Of a stretch of 64,000 bases of DNA, positions 43,634-54,986 are shown one piece after another (within the stretch, counting starts at the first letter, position 1; the number at the start of each line of letters is the position of its first letter). Under the pieces are notes generated by a model that saw only the letters and a program-made list of their open reading frames with translations, was not told the DNA's origin and made no database searches. The DNA is from Alectoria sarmentosa (taxonomy: Eukaryota; Ascomycota; Lecanoromycetes; Lecanorales; Parmeliaceae), in contig WOGZ01000011.1 of assembly GCA_009733775.1 (NCBI GenBank), positions 1 to 64,000 on the forward strand, written 5' to 3'. Position numbers and translations under genes: made by a program.

Positions 43634-46174
43634 CTATTGATTGCATCTATCGCATTGACGGAAGCTACGCTCTAGAACGCAAGCCTCCTTATGGAGCCGA
43701 CTGAGCGCCTCTTTACACTCGCCTACCTCCGCCCACATAACCTCAAGGCTCTTCTTCAAGTCTCTCCCAGCCGTCTGCTGTTCGTCGTGCAATAGCTTCC
43801 ATTTACAAGTGCTGCCATCGCACTCTCGTTCAGCCTCTTTGATGCCGCTGAAGAGGGTTCCCGCACCGACTCCTGCGGCGGACGCGCTTGAAACGTCTGA
43901 GCCATCTCCATCCTTCGATCCTTGCTCGACAACTTGCCAATCATTTTCCACGAGGTCTTCGCTGCCGGATAAACCTGGAGCGCCGTCTCTTTTTTCTGAG
44001 AGCGGAGAAACCTCTACTTGCTTCTCCGTCTTTGCTATTTCGCTGGGCGAGAAACCACAGCCAGGCACTAAAGGGTCGTCATGGTCATCCGTGGCAATCG
44101 TAGTCTTTTTGAGCTCTTCTTCAAGCTTTACTAGGCTAAGATTGTATTTCTCAATCGTCTCTCGGTATAAGTTGAGCTGTATCCATGGAAGATAGGCCAG
44201 AAACATGCACAAGACAAAGTAGAAGACAAGGAGCGGGGAGAAGTACCAGAACCAAAACAAACGAATCTTCCCAGCCTGGTAAGACGTAAAATTCTTGTAA
44301 ATGTTCTTACAAAACCTGATGCAGTGCCATTCTATGTCCACTGAGAGAACGAAAGCGCCGATGAATGATGTAGCTTGCATCAGGAGTAGCGTCTGTTCCC
44401 CAGTTGCTCGATTCAGCAATTGTTTTTTTACGGGAATTTCTTGGCATAAGCTGTCGCCGAGCAACATTGTGCCCAGAAAGCTAAGCACGGAAAAGCCGGT
44501 CGCCCACCACCTTGGTGCCATACATAGCCAGTAGACGAAGATGGAGGTACCAGGAGCAAACTCGATCTCCAGCCAAGTGAAATGCAGGATGACGAGCCAA
44601 AAGCTCCGGGCCAGCAGAATGGAGTACCAGAGCAGAATAGGAGTTTTTGAAATGTCAAACATGGATTCAGTGATAGGAAAGGTACTTGTTGAGGACTTCA
44701 TCATCGGTGTATTACTCGATCGAAAGTCTGCATCTTTACTGACGATGTAGGCGCTCCTCGGCTTTTCGGTTTTCGGTTCGGGCCCCAAAGCTTTGGGGCT
44801 TGCGTCCTTGGCCATATCTTGCTGGCACTTCTCTATTGACCTTCGGAAAGCATCCAGTGGCATATTCATTCCGTAATTAACCACCAGGCCAAGGGACGCA
44901 GCCACAATACAGATGATCCAGAAACCCACCCAAACCAGTATAGAGGCGAAGTCCCCGGACTCATACACCGGCATTAGCTCATACAAAATTTTGATGGGCC
45001 ACTCAACCGTCAGGATCGAGTCAGCAATGAGTATGCATGATGCGATCGTGCCAATCTTGTCGATAGAGCTACAAATTGACTTGCTCTTTGCCAGCGCAAA
45101 TGCTACATCCGCCCTGAGTTCCAGGACGGTCTTGCTGTGGTTGAGGAGAGTTGCTAACCAGATGAAGAAGCAGAACGAAGATGTCGTAGTGAGCCAAGTC
45201 AGGTAAGCCGAGAAGGGGAGACGAGTGAGTGACATATATATCCCATCGATTTCAAGGAGATGCACAATAACGGCGACGGTAGCGTAGAGGGCGAAACCAA
45301 GGTACATTGTGATTCGTTGAAAAAGCGTTTTCCTCAAGAAATGTGATGAGGTATGCATCGCTCCACGGACGTACTGAGTCGGCTCTCGTACTCCATGGTT
45401 GAAACCCTTTCTCTTCAATGCTGGAGAGTGGCCCTTGGCCTGCGTGCAGTGTTTCGCCTTCTTTCGCAAATGAGCGTGTGGAAGGTCGAGCGAAACAGCC
45501 ACTGCCGTAATCCAGGCTAGTATCACTAGTACCATAGCAAGCAGGAACGTGATTGCCATAACCACTATCCCTTCAGCCCACCTCATCTCTGAATCCGCGT
45601 TCCCCCATTCGTAGACCGGCAAATTGGGCCATATGTTCATGGAAACGAGATAGAAGTAAAGCGTCACAACATCGTCCGTAAGAGCTGAAGCAGCAAGGGA
45701 GCCAATCAGTTGACGCAGAAGCATGTTGGTGTGACTCTCGACCCGCACGCGTGCAATTTCAGCTCTGGGCGAGGGCGGTTTGCGACCATCCACACAGGCA
45801 GCTGTGGCTAGCCATAATACGAAGAAAATGGAAAAGGTTCCAGCTGCCCAGCGAGGATTCAATGGGCGAAGAAAAATGGAGTATGGTCCGAAATCGATAC
45901 CGTGTAGAAAGCAGCGTATTATGATCAAGACGATTTGCACAATGAAGATGCAACCAAGGATAATGCTGCTACTAGAACGGGCATATTCTCGAGTGGATGA
46001 TGTTTGAGCTCCATTGCTGGCACTGAGCAGAGACTGGTGGTCTTCGTTGACGACTCCTTGGACCGGGCAGGAAGCTGGCGATACTTGGGTATTGTTGCAT
46101 GCGACCGAGCAAGTCTGGCAACCACACTTGACCGGGCAGTATTTTCTTTGCGCTGGAGTACTTTGGGTTGCCAT
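43634..46174 (-). CDS. Large orphan polytopic membrane protein
   Basis: Single exon, 846 residues, with a proper ATG at 46174. The N-terminus is cysteine-rich (KYCPVKCGCQTCSVACNN). About twelve hydrophobic segments follow, for example IILGCIFIVQIVLIIIRCFL, MAITFLLAMVLVILAWITAV, FASILVWVGFWIICIVAASL and FWYFSPLLVFYFVLCMFLAY, in two sets separated by a charged loop around residues 450-520. After the last helix comes a cytosolic tail with a short coiled-coil-like part (LVKLEEELKKTT) and acidic low-complexity sequence. No transporter signature, pore loop or enzyme motif was recognised. It is the longest gene in the window without an assignable family. Intact; neighbours give no clue. Confidence 0.85.
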   Translation of the reverse strand: MATQSTPAQRKYCPVKCGCQTCSVACNNTQVSPASCPVQGVVNEDHQSLLSASNGAQTSSTREYARSSSSIILGCIFIVQIVLIIIRCFLHGIDFGPYSIFLRPLNPRWAAGTFSIFFVLWLATAACVDGRKPPSPRAEIARVRVESHTNMLLRQLIGSLAASALTDDVVTLYFYLVSMNIWPNLPVYEWGNADSEMRWAEGIVVMAITFLLAMVLVILAWITAVAVSLDLPHAHLRKKAKHCTQAKGHSPALKRKGFNHGVREPTQYVRGAMHTSSHFLRKTLFQRITMYLGFALYATVAVIVHLLEIDGIYMSLTRLPFSAYLTWLTTTSSFCFFIWLATLLNHSKTVLELRADVAFALAKSKSICSSIDKIGTIASCILIADSILTVEWPIKILYELMPVYESGDFASILVWVGFWIICIVAASLGLVVNYGMNMPLDAFRRSIEKCQQDMAKDASPKALGPEPKTEKPRSAYIVSKDADFRSSNTPMMKSSTSTFPITESMFDISKTPILLWYSILLARSFWLVILHFTWLEIEFAPGTSIFVYWLCMAPRWWATGFSVLSFLGTMLLGDSLCQEIPVKKQLLNRATGEQTLLLMQATSFIGAFVLSVDIEWHCIRFCKNIYKNFTSYQAGKIRLFWFWYFSPLLVFYFVLCMFLAYLPWIQLNLYRETIEKYNLSLVKLEEELKKTTIATDDHDDPLVPGCGFSPSEIAKTEKQVEVSPLSEKRDGAPGLSGSEDLVENDWQVVEQGSKDGDGSDVSSASAAGVGAGTLFSGIKEAERECDGSTCKWKLLHDEQQTAGRDLKKSLEVMWAEVGECKEALSRLHKEACVLERSFRQCDRCNQ

Positions 46175-47985
46175 AGTGGGATGTAGCTTTGAGGAACTAG
46201 AGTCTTGTACTGTCGTCCTCTACGAAGGTCTGAGTATGTCTTATTTCTTGGCTATTGAGGTCTTGAGGTGATTCCAGTCGAAGGTTTGTTCATGACAAAA
46301 AACCCAAAAACGAGGTAAAGAACCAAAGAGCCAAAAATGTAGGGCAATTTTTTGATATGAAAAGTCTCGAGATACATTGTGCAAAGCTTAAATACCTAAT
46401 TAATGGCGTGAAAGGTCTCTTATTCTCTCATGTCAAGCCAAGGCATGGCGAAGGTAAGTCTTGGCATACCCAGATTTTCGCTAGTTAGGAGGTGCAATGA
46501 GCAAGCAATCCTTACTTATAATGCATAGAATAGATTAACAAGGTCCTCAAGAATGGGGCCTGCTTCCTCAGTATACTGCACCCCCTTACAACTACGTTGC
46601 CTTCTTCCAGAACCTCGCATGTTCGTATCCGTCTTCGACCATCTCGGCGAAAAGCCTTCGCTTTCCCATTCTGCCAGACAAGACGACTGAGCGAATTGTA
46701 ATTAGGATGACGGCATTTCACAAATCTCGCAAGCCAGGTTCCTCGACGACGAGGACAGCAAAACAACGCGATGCCTGATCGTTTTCAGTGACGAAGAATT
46801 AGAGATAGTGCACGAACACGCGCTGGATCTTGAAGCGTGGGGTGGAAATGATGCGTTGAGTCTTGGGAAGAGTGGAGGAGTTTGATGATGCTTTAAGGGG
46901 AAAAAGGGGTCGGCGATACGGATAACAATGATGGTGAGAAGGAGGCAAAGCTGGGAAAGAAAAGTGGATGACGAAGGGTTGTGAGGAAGGAAAGCGGATC
47001 GCTGATCAGAGCGCCACGGTCTGTCTGACGGAGCTGCAACAAGCCGATTTTGATTCCGTCGAAGAACGGAATGAAAGGCCAGAAACCTACGAATACTGCC
47101 AAGGGGAAGTAGCGGTCATTTGTCAGTCTGACGAATGCTACTCCCTGTCCAAAAATGCGCTGATGAAGACGTATCCTCAAATCCGCGCACCACTTGAGGC
47201 CACCAGGCTTTCGCAGGTCTGACACAGCGCAGGCGACATGGATGCTAGACGGGATTTCTGCCATGTTGCCTCGAAGGAAGACTTGCCGATAGGAGTCAAC
47301 AGCGCAGGGCTGTGCTGTAGTTCAACATTCTCACACAGCTACCTCTGGAAATAACAACCAATCACCTAATTCGCCTCATCCCTCGTCGTTTAACAATGAA
47401 GCCAGACCACACTAAGTTCTCATTTCCCCTTCGAAGATAAGACACAATCCTAGCTTCCCTCATCCCTCTCAAACGCTCTCGTAAACCCCCTCACCGCATT
47501 CACCCACCTTCTCCTCAAACCCCACCTGCCCGACACGCATCTAAACCGAACTGCCGATCAAACATGATCGCACCCATCAATCACTAACATGAGACCCCTA
47601 GCCCGTAAAATCCAACTTTCTCCGACCCTATTCCCCCAACTGCACCTTGAGCTCCTGCATCCACTCCGCCCCAATCCACTTCTAAGAATCACATCCAACG
47701 CCATCAAGGCCAAACCAAACGCAGATGCCTGGCCCGACTTGTGGCGTAGCTCACAGGTAAACTATACATGGGTGGCTTGGTCGATTGGCTCAGGGCCATG
47801 CGTCTGCTAGATGGAACCATCGATCATGAAAACATCCCACGCATGCTCGAGCGGTCAGAACTACTGCTTAGGTCTGACATGGTTAAAGCTGAAAGCCAAT
47901 CTATTTGCTCACTGTGCTTTCAAATCCACATGGTCCAAAACACGCCCTGAACGCGACTGCGCAACCAACACAGCCTCCAACGCCT
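46175..47985. other. Long intergenic stretch, no convincing gene
   Basis: A 123-residue minus-strand frame (46893-47264) and a 73-residue plus-strand frame (47589-47810) lack recognisable domains; the former begins with ATG and has one hydrophobic patch but ends in low-complexity Ser/Pro/Phe. C-rich sequence fills 47440-48130. Confidence 0.4.
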
Positions 47986-48537
47986 TCATTCAACACCAAC
48001 CGCATTCATTCCCTCCTGCACCCCCCACCCCGTCCCATTCCCTTCCCCAAAGCTCGCTCTCCTCAATTGCACCACAAGCCCATTCTCTGCCCCTGCTGCA
48101 ATCCACCCTCCAGTCCTCTGCTCACCCCCTTCCTCAAACGGCAAGCGGCACGCGAGCAACAGCTTGAACGCCGCATCTGCGATACCGACCCACGACCCGA
48201 TCTCGGAGTCAAAGTCCGCGTTTAGTGTGACGAAAACGGTACAAGTGTCATAGCTCCTGCTGTCCGGCAGTCGCCAAATGGTAGCCGCGCCACCGAGGTG
48301 GAAAGTGCCGATGTAAGGGCTGTGTGGTAGGGAGCGGATGGCTTGGGTGCAGTCTGGGCTTAGCGGCAAGAGGGTTGTGGTCGACGTTCTTGAAGCGCAG
48401 TGGGGTTCGGAGCTGGTGAGTACGTTTAAATGTGTCGATCCGGCAGTCAGATTTGTTATTGTGAGAGGAAGTGTCAGCGCGAAGACCGTGAAGTGGTATG
48501 GAATCAACGATAGAAGAAGAATCGGAAGACGATGCAT
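47986..48537 (-). CDS. Small secreted protein, family shared with the gene at 62564
   Basis: The open frame is longer, but the ATG at 48537 starts a clear signal peptide (MHRLPILLLSLIPYHFTVFA), giving 183 residues. The mature protein has four cysteines in the order Cys...Asp-Cys...Asp-Thr-Cys...Ala-Cys. Key blocks are WRLPDSRSYDTCTVFVTLNA, SWVGIADAAFKLLLAC and a Gly-rich part before GLVVQLRR. The same order (LPVRRTSGSCGIHMD, LAEIYAELL, KLCLG, GLLKVVV) occurs in the secreted protein at 62564-63112, so I treat them as distant paralogues. Small cysteine-containing secreted proteins of this size are common in ascomycetes that live on hosts; role unknown. The C-terminus (after FGEGNGTG) may be disordered. 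Confidence 0.75.
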   Translation of the reverse strand: MHRLPILLLSLIPYHFTVFALTLPLTITNLTAGSTHLNVLTSSEPHCASRTSTTTLLPLSPDCTQAIRSLPHSPYIGTFHLGGAATIWRLPDSRSYDTCTVFVTLNADFDSEIGSWVGIADAAFKLLLACRLPFEEGGEQRTGGWIAAGAENGLVVQLRRASFGEGNGTGWGVQEGMNAVGVE

Positions 48538-50020
48538 TTCGAAGCTGCTAACCAGACTGAGAAATATTGAAAGTTGCTGGTCTCTAATATTTCCATTTAG
48601 AAAGTCTCGGGTCGCAAAGTACTCCAACCAAGCACCGAATAATCGCGAGAGAGCGAGCGCATAGCGCCTCTGAGCACACTTGAAACCCCTCTTCGTACCC
48701 AACAGAAGCCAGAAAAGGTGGACCTATTGTAATGACGGCATGTTCTTAGATGGTATCGTCTGCAAAACGCACCGCATGTCAATTACAGCAGCGTTTCCAA
48801 CGCACTTTACACGCGCTGCTGCTGAGCGAGTGTTCTAAAGGCGGGCCGTGTACGAACACCTCTGGACTGCCTTGTGCAAGGGAGCGGGAAGACCAAGGTT
48901 CGTGCCATCCGCTGTCACACATGTAAGCGCAAAGTGTATATATAGTTCTGGAGGGAGAAGAAGCCACGTATGAGTGGAGTTGCGCGTAGGGGTGGCTGCT
49001 GGTGCATTGATCTTCGACGAGGGATCGTAGGAGCAGCTGTCAGTGCGAGATATGCGTCTGATAAGGGTTCGGATGATCATTGACCACAGTAGATGACAAA
49101 AGGTCTTGCGCCGGCTCTTTTGTCGTCAATTTTTGGTGGAGGCATGTGTCGAAAATGACAACGGCAATCCAAGACACTCGCACATCCACCTTCATCAATG
49201 CATCCTCGAAAACAGTCCACTCCACACACTCCCCTCCTTACTCGACTCCTTCAAACCCCCCATAACGAGCGCATTGTCCTTGATGTCCCGCAAATAAAAC
49301 TCGGCCAAAAAAAAATTCTGAGGTGAGCGTGAAGCTTCTTTCACAATCTGAATAACCGTTTTGATACTGCCCTCAACTCTTGAACCCGTCCATTGAATCG
49401 TCAGTTCATGGACCGTCTGACATTTAGACGGACTGTATATGGACCGTCTGACATTCGGACGGACTGTATATGAACCGTCTGACATTCGGACGGACCATGG
49501 ACAGTGTGAGTACATAGCTTTATTCTGGACTGATTTGAGCGTCTGGACGGATCAGTCGGACCATCGGGCGCCTTGGCTTCGGCTTGTTGTGCTCTTGTGC
49601 GCTTCAATCCAATAGGATTGCAAAGTAATTGAACATGCAGTGAGGAATTTTAGGGAGCAGAGATTTGGATGAGAGGACATGTTTGTTAATGGGCGTATCT
49701 GGTCAAGCAAATAGCTCAGTGTCGAGGTCGAGAAGCCGCGACGAAGGGTTGCTAGTAAACAAAGGCCCCGTAGTTAAGGTATACCAATTAACGCTGCTGG
49801 TGACACGAGTTGCTTTGTAGATCAATCGTAAGAAGTAAGGTGAGTCAGGTATTCTCCGAGCGAGGAGATCTGGCCAGGCTGCCGAAGACGGGGAATCTAG
49901 ACTTAGGCATGCATCAATGACCTCATAGAGCAGCCAAGTGGAAAGTCGATGAATACATATCTTGCAGTTAGACAGCGAAAGTAAAAGTGACTGCAATCAA
50001 GTACGGACAATGGGTCTCAA
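48538..50020. other. Intergenic stretch with a minisatellite
   Basis: Upstream flank of the small secreted protein and of the GST relic. Apart from the 31-base tandem repeat at 49408-49500, nothing is recognised; the open frames over the repeat are repeat translations. Confidence 0.45.
49408..49500 (+). repeat. Three tandem copies of a 31-base palindromic unit
   Basis: Units at about 49408-49438, 49439-49469 and 49470-49500. Each holds CCGTCTGACATTCGGACGG, a near-palindrome with GACGG/CCGTC arms. Unit 1 differs from unit 2 at two bases. The CCG/CGG half-sites facing each other resemble zinc-cluster factor targets, or the unit may simply be hairpin-prone. Confidence 0.8.
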
Positions 50021-50750
50021 ATGCCAGATCTTACTCTCTACTTTCTACAAGCATCCCGATCCATCAGGATTGCCTGGCTACTCGAGGAGCTAGGTAGGCC
50101 TTGACTACAAGCTCGAAACCTATGATCGCGCGGATACGGGTCTAGCGCCCGCTGGCTTTAAGCAGTCCTGCGGAACGGCATTGGGAAAGGCCCCTGTCCT
50201 CAAGGATGGAAAGCTCACCCTTCAGGAGAGTGGAGCCATCACCGAGTATGTATTCCCCTTCCCTTCTTGCGTCTCCGCTATTCCCAGCGTCTTGCGTTTC
50301 TGCCCTTCCCACGGACTGCACCTTTTGACCGTGCCTGCCAGGTATCTCGCGAGCACTACGACAAATACCACCGACCAGACCCAACGTGTCAAAGTGCGTG
50401 AGTGGATTCATACAGCCGAAGGTGCCTTCATGGTCCACTGCCTCCCAACGGTCTATGTCCGACGAATTGACGCCTCAGCCGCTGAGATACTGGCCCCAGG
50501 CCTAGCAGGGAACGTAACTAAAGACCTTGACTGGCTGGAAGCGGAGCTGAAGAGGGGCAATGGAAAGTATTTGGTGGGCGATCATGTCACTGCTGCGGAC
50601 ACCAAGGTAGCCTTCTCCATTCAATTCATCTTCTGGTTGAAATTGGCGCCGCAGGATAGGAAGTGGGAGGGTATTGAAGCATGGTTGAGGAACGTGGAGG
50701 CTGGGGAGACGTATCAGCGTGCTGTGGCCAAGACTGGGCACCACCTTTAG
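50021..50750 (+). pseudogene. Frameshifted glutathione S-transferase
   Basis: The ATG at 50021 begins MPDLTLYFLQASRSIRIAWL, the thioredoxin-fold start of fungal GSTs. The frame then breaks at TAGGTAGG (50091-50098): removing one TAGG restores GLDYKLETYDRAD, so a four-base tandem duplication is the likely lesion. The next part, GTALGKAPVLKDGKLTL then QESGAITEY, matches the glutathione-binding Glu-Ser motif. After an intron (about 50247-50341) the first 50 bases read well in another frame (REHYDKYHRPDP), implying a further small indel pair, and then VKVREWIHTAEGAFMVH through YLVGDHVTAADTKVAF gives the all-helical C-terminal domain to the stop at 50750. With two disturbances the gene is probably dead. 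It would have conjugated glutathione to electrophiles in the cytosol. Confidence 0.8.
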
Positions 50751-52099
50751 GTCTAGAGCACCCATATATTCCATAGCCAAGTCCATCTCTGGCTTCTCCT
50801 TATTGTCTCCAATGATCATGATCCCGGAGAGCTTGACGGCGTCCGCAGTAACCTTGCGCATGACCCATCCTCTTGTGCAAGCGTCTCGATCCATCTGCGC
50901 AAAGGCTTCGAAAATTGTAGACTCATCTGCAAAGTGCTTCCTGACTCAGAGTGCCCCACTTCTCGGTTATTGTCTTGAAGCCAAAGCCACTGCATATTCC
51001 TGGCTCATCTCGCTGCTTTTTATTCTACAAGCGAGACCGTCAGTATGCTGTGTCGCCGAAGGAAGGCTTGGAGGGACCGCCATGCTTGTGGACCGAGGCT
51101 GCCTGCACCCACGTGGTAGGTACGTCAACAGCAGGGTCAATCGCGGTCGATATGACGAGGTTTTTTGTAAATGTAGATGAGGATGTTGCAGAGTGCTGTT
51201 CCGGCAGCATCGCCGAAAGTCTGGCTAGGCTTCTTCGATAGGCCATGATGGTGGATGTGTTTATGGAGATATGGGCTCCACGTGGGCGCTAGGAATGGAA
51301 GCAGGAATGGAAGCATGTGCAAACGGGCAGGAAGGGTCAGTTCGATAATCACATATTCTCAAAATATGCCTACATATGTTCCTGATCATTATACCAGGTC
51401 GCGGTGGATGGAATCATGGAAATCTCGGGCCGTCAATTTTCCCGCGCCAATTTTTTTTAAAAAAAAAGGTGCCCCAACTTCATGTTTCTTCTGCTATTCA
51501 GCCAACCAACAGCTCTGGGCAAGGGAATGACATGAGACAACTACTGGCTGGACTTCTTTCTAGTTGATCCACGGATGAGGTATATATGAGAACAAGTGCA
51601 GGATTCTCGCTCGAACATGGCTCGACACACTGCATTTGCATCCCGATCTCAGCTTCTCAAAGAGGAAGGTGAATGCAAATTGATGTCATTCGGCCAACCA
51701 ATCCTCTTGGTGCCCACCCCACGTGTATTCAAGTACCTATTCTGTTCAAGAATGTCCGGGAGATTATAGGGACGATTCGATTCGAACCGAGTGGAATAGT
51801 GGAATAGTCAAGTCTCACCCAATGGCATCAATGGCTTGATAGACTAGGCATCCAGAGAAGAAGACAAGATAGAGCAGCCGTTTCCCTTCCGAGTTGCTTG
51901 ATCTTAGTCTTCACGAATCCTTACCATCCATCCATGCGACAACATCCATCTTTCATTGGTTCTCCACCACTCAAAGATTCCAAAGTCAAATGCTGGTCCC
52001 CGCCCTCTTTGCATGCATGCTCTAAGCAGGTACCATGTGCACCTTCCTATCACACCTCTTCCCTCGCTGAGGTCACTCCCTGAAGAGTGACCAGTATAT
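50751..52099. other. Intergenic stretch, possible relic on minus strand
   Basis: Minus-strand fragments between about 50760 and 51230 (for example MRKVTADAVKLSGIMIIGDN) look more protein-like than chance but are broken by stops and belong to no family I can name. 51250-52099 shows nothing. Confidence 0.35.
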
Positions 52100-54532
52100 A
52101 TGAAGCCTTCCCGCTATGCCAACATTCCTCGCCCTCAACCGCTCGAGGCAAAGACGGTCCAGCTATTCTTCTTCTTCGCCTCTTGTGCTTGTCTGTCCAT
52201 CATGCTCTTCCACCACATCGCCCGCCTTGCACTGCTACAGTACGCAACGCATGCTTTAGCAGCAACAAATTATACGTCTGAAGCGTTGAATCCGCAATTG
52301 ACCAACACCATTGGTGACAAGGGAGGCCCAATTCTCTATTACAATGGCTCCGGCCCCGTCCCGCCGTAAGCGTTTTAATACAACCAAGTTCCATCAAGCG
52401 CCGCTCACAAAATTCAGATACAATGAGACTTCGCCAATACCGGCCCCATTTACTCCATTGTACCCGTGCGTACACACCTCGCGCTCGTCTCCGGAATATC
52501 ATACTCATCCTTCTTCTAGAACAAACCAGACGGAGAACTATTTCTACAACCAGGTTGCAGCCATTGTAGCAAACGGCAGTAATTACACCACCAAGTGTGA
52601 AAAGTGCCTTGCTTCCACCAGCGTCTTCCACGAAGCCGCAATTTCTCAGCCAGTATCCGTCGTCACTGATCTGTTGATCCGAGTCTGTGTGTCTCCACCT
52701 GTATTCACTCGTGGAGCAATTTCCGCATACTGACGTCGCCAAGGGAACATTACGCATTTCCCTATCTATGCGGTGACTGGCGAATCTGAGTTTTCTGGTG
52801 TTGGCGGTCTCGGGCCATATTGGGCGCAGTTGTAAGAGACCTATACACTAACGACGAGGGATCACTTTGCTGAATAGGTTTGAGGTTTGCTAAAATGAAC
52901 GAGTCCACGGGCGACTACCAAGCTTGGTGTTACTACCAATGGGTAAATACAGACTTTAGATTCTATCCTCGCCGCTACGACTAAGTACCTTGCAGGATAC
53001 ATGCACTGTCCCGCCAACCATCGAGATAGATGAGAGTCTTTATTTTAGCCCCAAGCCACCCGCCGCTTCCGTCGTCCCAAAACCTTCTGGAAAGACGATC
53101 AATATCTTACATCTGTCCGACTGGCATTTGGACCCTCGCTATGACATTGGGTCGGAAGCAAATTGCTCCCAGTACTTGTGCTGCAGACCCTATTCGACCA
53201 ACACCAAGCTTGATACTGGGGTCAACAACGCCTCTGTGCCAGCCTCCAGATTTGGTTACTTGTATTGCGATTCGCCACCAGATCTGGCGTTGTCTTCTTT
53301 CAAATCTATGCCTTCATTCTTCAACGTTGACGATATCAGCTTCACCATCTTCACAGGTGACATCGTGAGCCATGACGTAAGCTTCTTTTCGCTCTTGGGC
53401 TGCAGAACTGTGCTGATCCAGAATATTTCCTCAGAATGATGACCAGCTGAGCAGAGCGTACGTTGAATACGAGGAGACCGTAACTTACGAGGTCTTCAAA
53501 GCTGAGATGGGCAACATTCCCATCTATCCAACTTTGGGCAATCACGACTCTTTGCCAGAGGCCTACAACACCCCCAACAACATCGATGGTAAGAAGACAG
53601 CTGGCGCAAACAATATCTTCAGCTGGAACTACGACCTCCTCAGCTCCATGTGGGAGCGAGATGGCTGGATCACTGCAGCAGAAGCGAACCATGCGTCCAC
53701 GCACTATGGAGCCTACGCCCACACCACTGCTCAAGGTCTCCGAATCATATCCATCAACACCGATTTCTGGTATGTCGACAACGTCTTTAACTTCTTCAAC
53801 TTCACGAATCCAGATCAGTCTGGCATCTTGAAGTACCTGATTAAGGAACTCGAGGTTTGTGAAGCCAAAGGCCAACGTGCATGGATCATTGGCCACGTCT
53901 TATCAGGATATGACGGGTCCAACGGCCTTCCCAACCCGACTGCTCTATTCTACTCGATAGTCGCTCGCTTTGCGCCTGCGACAATTGCCGGCATCTTCTT
54001 TGGTCATACTCATGAGGATCAACTCCAGATCTTCTATGATTACAGTGCGACTAGCCTAAATGGCACTCTCCGTAATACTAACGACATTGACATCTCCAAA
54101 CCATTGACCATGGGTTTCATCGGCCCGTCCATTACCCCCTTGACGGGCAACAACGCTGGCTACCAACTCTATCAAGTCGACGCCGAGACCTTTGAAATCA
54201 TGGGCATCCAAACATACTTCGCTAACGTCTCTGAATCTCTCACCTGGACTAGCCCAGTCTGGCAATTTGAGTACGATGCCCGCTCTACATATAACGTCAA
54301 CGGCTCATGGCCTGCTACATCTCCTCTCAACGCCACCTTCTGGACGGATGTCACATATTCCATGTTAACCAACCAATCTCTGGTTGAGAGGTACAACTTC
54401 TTAGAGACCAAGAGCAGTGTTGTCACCAAGAACTGCTCAACCGCGGCCTGCGCAAAGCAAAAGGTCTGCTACATCAGGAGCGGAAGCGGAGGACAGGGCT
54501 ATGCTTGTCCGTATGATGACGGACCGTTCTAG
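52100..54532 (+). CDS. Acid sphingomyelinase-like metallophosphoesterase
   Basis: Starts at ATG 52100 with a signal anchor (LFFFFASCACLSIMLFHHIA). Exons can be joined through about five introns, including one of 57 bases near 52697-52753 with a TACTGAC branch site, giving LLIRVW|NITHFPIYAV. A cysteine-containing saposin-B-like segment (YTTKCEKCLAS) precedes the catalytic domain. Metal ligands are in ILHLSDWHLDPRYD, FTGDIVSHDND, PTLGNHDSLPEAYNTP, WIIGHVLSGYDGSN and IFFGHTHEDQLQIF, the full set for the ASM-like calcineurin-type fold. Many Asn-x-Ser/Thr sites suit passage through the secretory pathway. The C-terminus has the Cys-rich end (KNCSTAACAKQKVCYIRSGS) of this group. The expected reaction is phosphodiester hydrolysis of sphingomyelin-like lipids or nucleotides, in vacuole or outside the cell. 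Total near 680 residues, no lesion. Confidence 0.87.
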
Positions 54533-54986
54533 AGCGTTATTCTGGCACACCTTGTTGTTGAAATACTCACCCATGATGTGGGAGGACGAAGGATGTAGCA
54601 GTACACCAAAGCTTGCTTGTAATTCATAGAGTGACTGATAAACAATTGAAATGGCCTTCGACATAAAGGACTACCAAACAATGTAGCAGAACACACCGCC
54701 CACACTTTCATTTAAATTCATTGGGAGAAATTCAAGCTTCTGAATCTGGAGGATAAAATTTTCAGAAGACTCGATAATCTCACTATCTCCCATTTTTCCA
54801 TCTATGTGTACTTTCAATGAGTAGCAACCAGAATGAAGCCGCTGGTGCCTCCTTTCTCCAACGATTGAGAGCGCCAAGACATCTCGGCCAATAGTTCCAC
54901 CGTCCCGCCGCCCACTGCGCGAAAGAGTCGAAACCTCAAGCTCATCACCTCACTCAATCTAACCAATACCAACATCCACCCATACG
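54533..54986. other. Intergenic, nothing recognised
   Basis: 3' flank of the phosphoesterase gene and 5' flank of the snRNP gene. No feature seen. Confidence 0.4.

Noticed and set aside
49195..49607. Overlapping frames with repeated Val-Arg-Met-Ser-Asp-Gly segments
   Set aside because: Translations of the 31-base tandem repeat, with different frames equally open.
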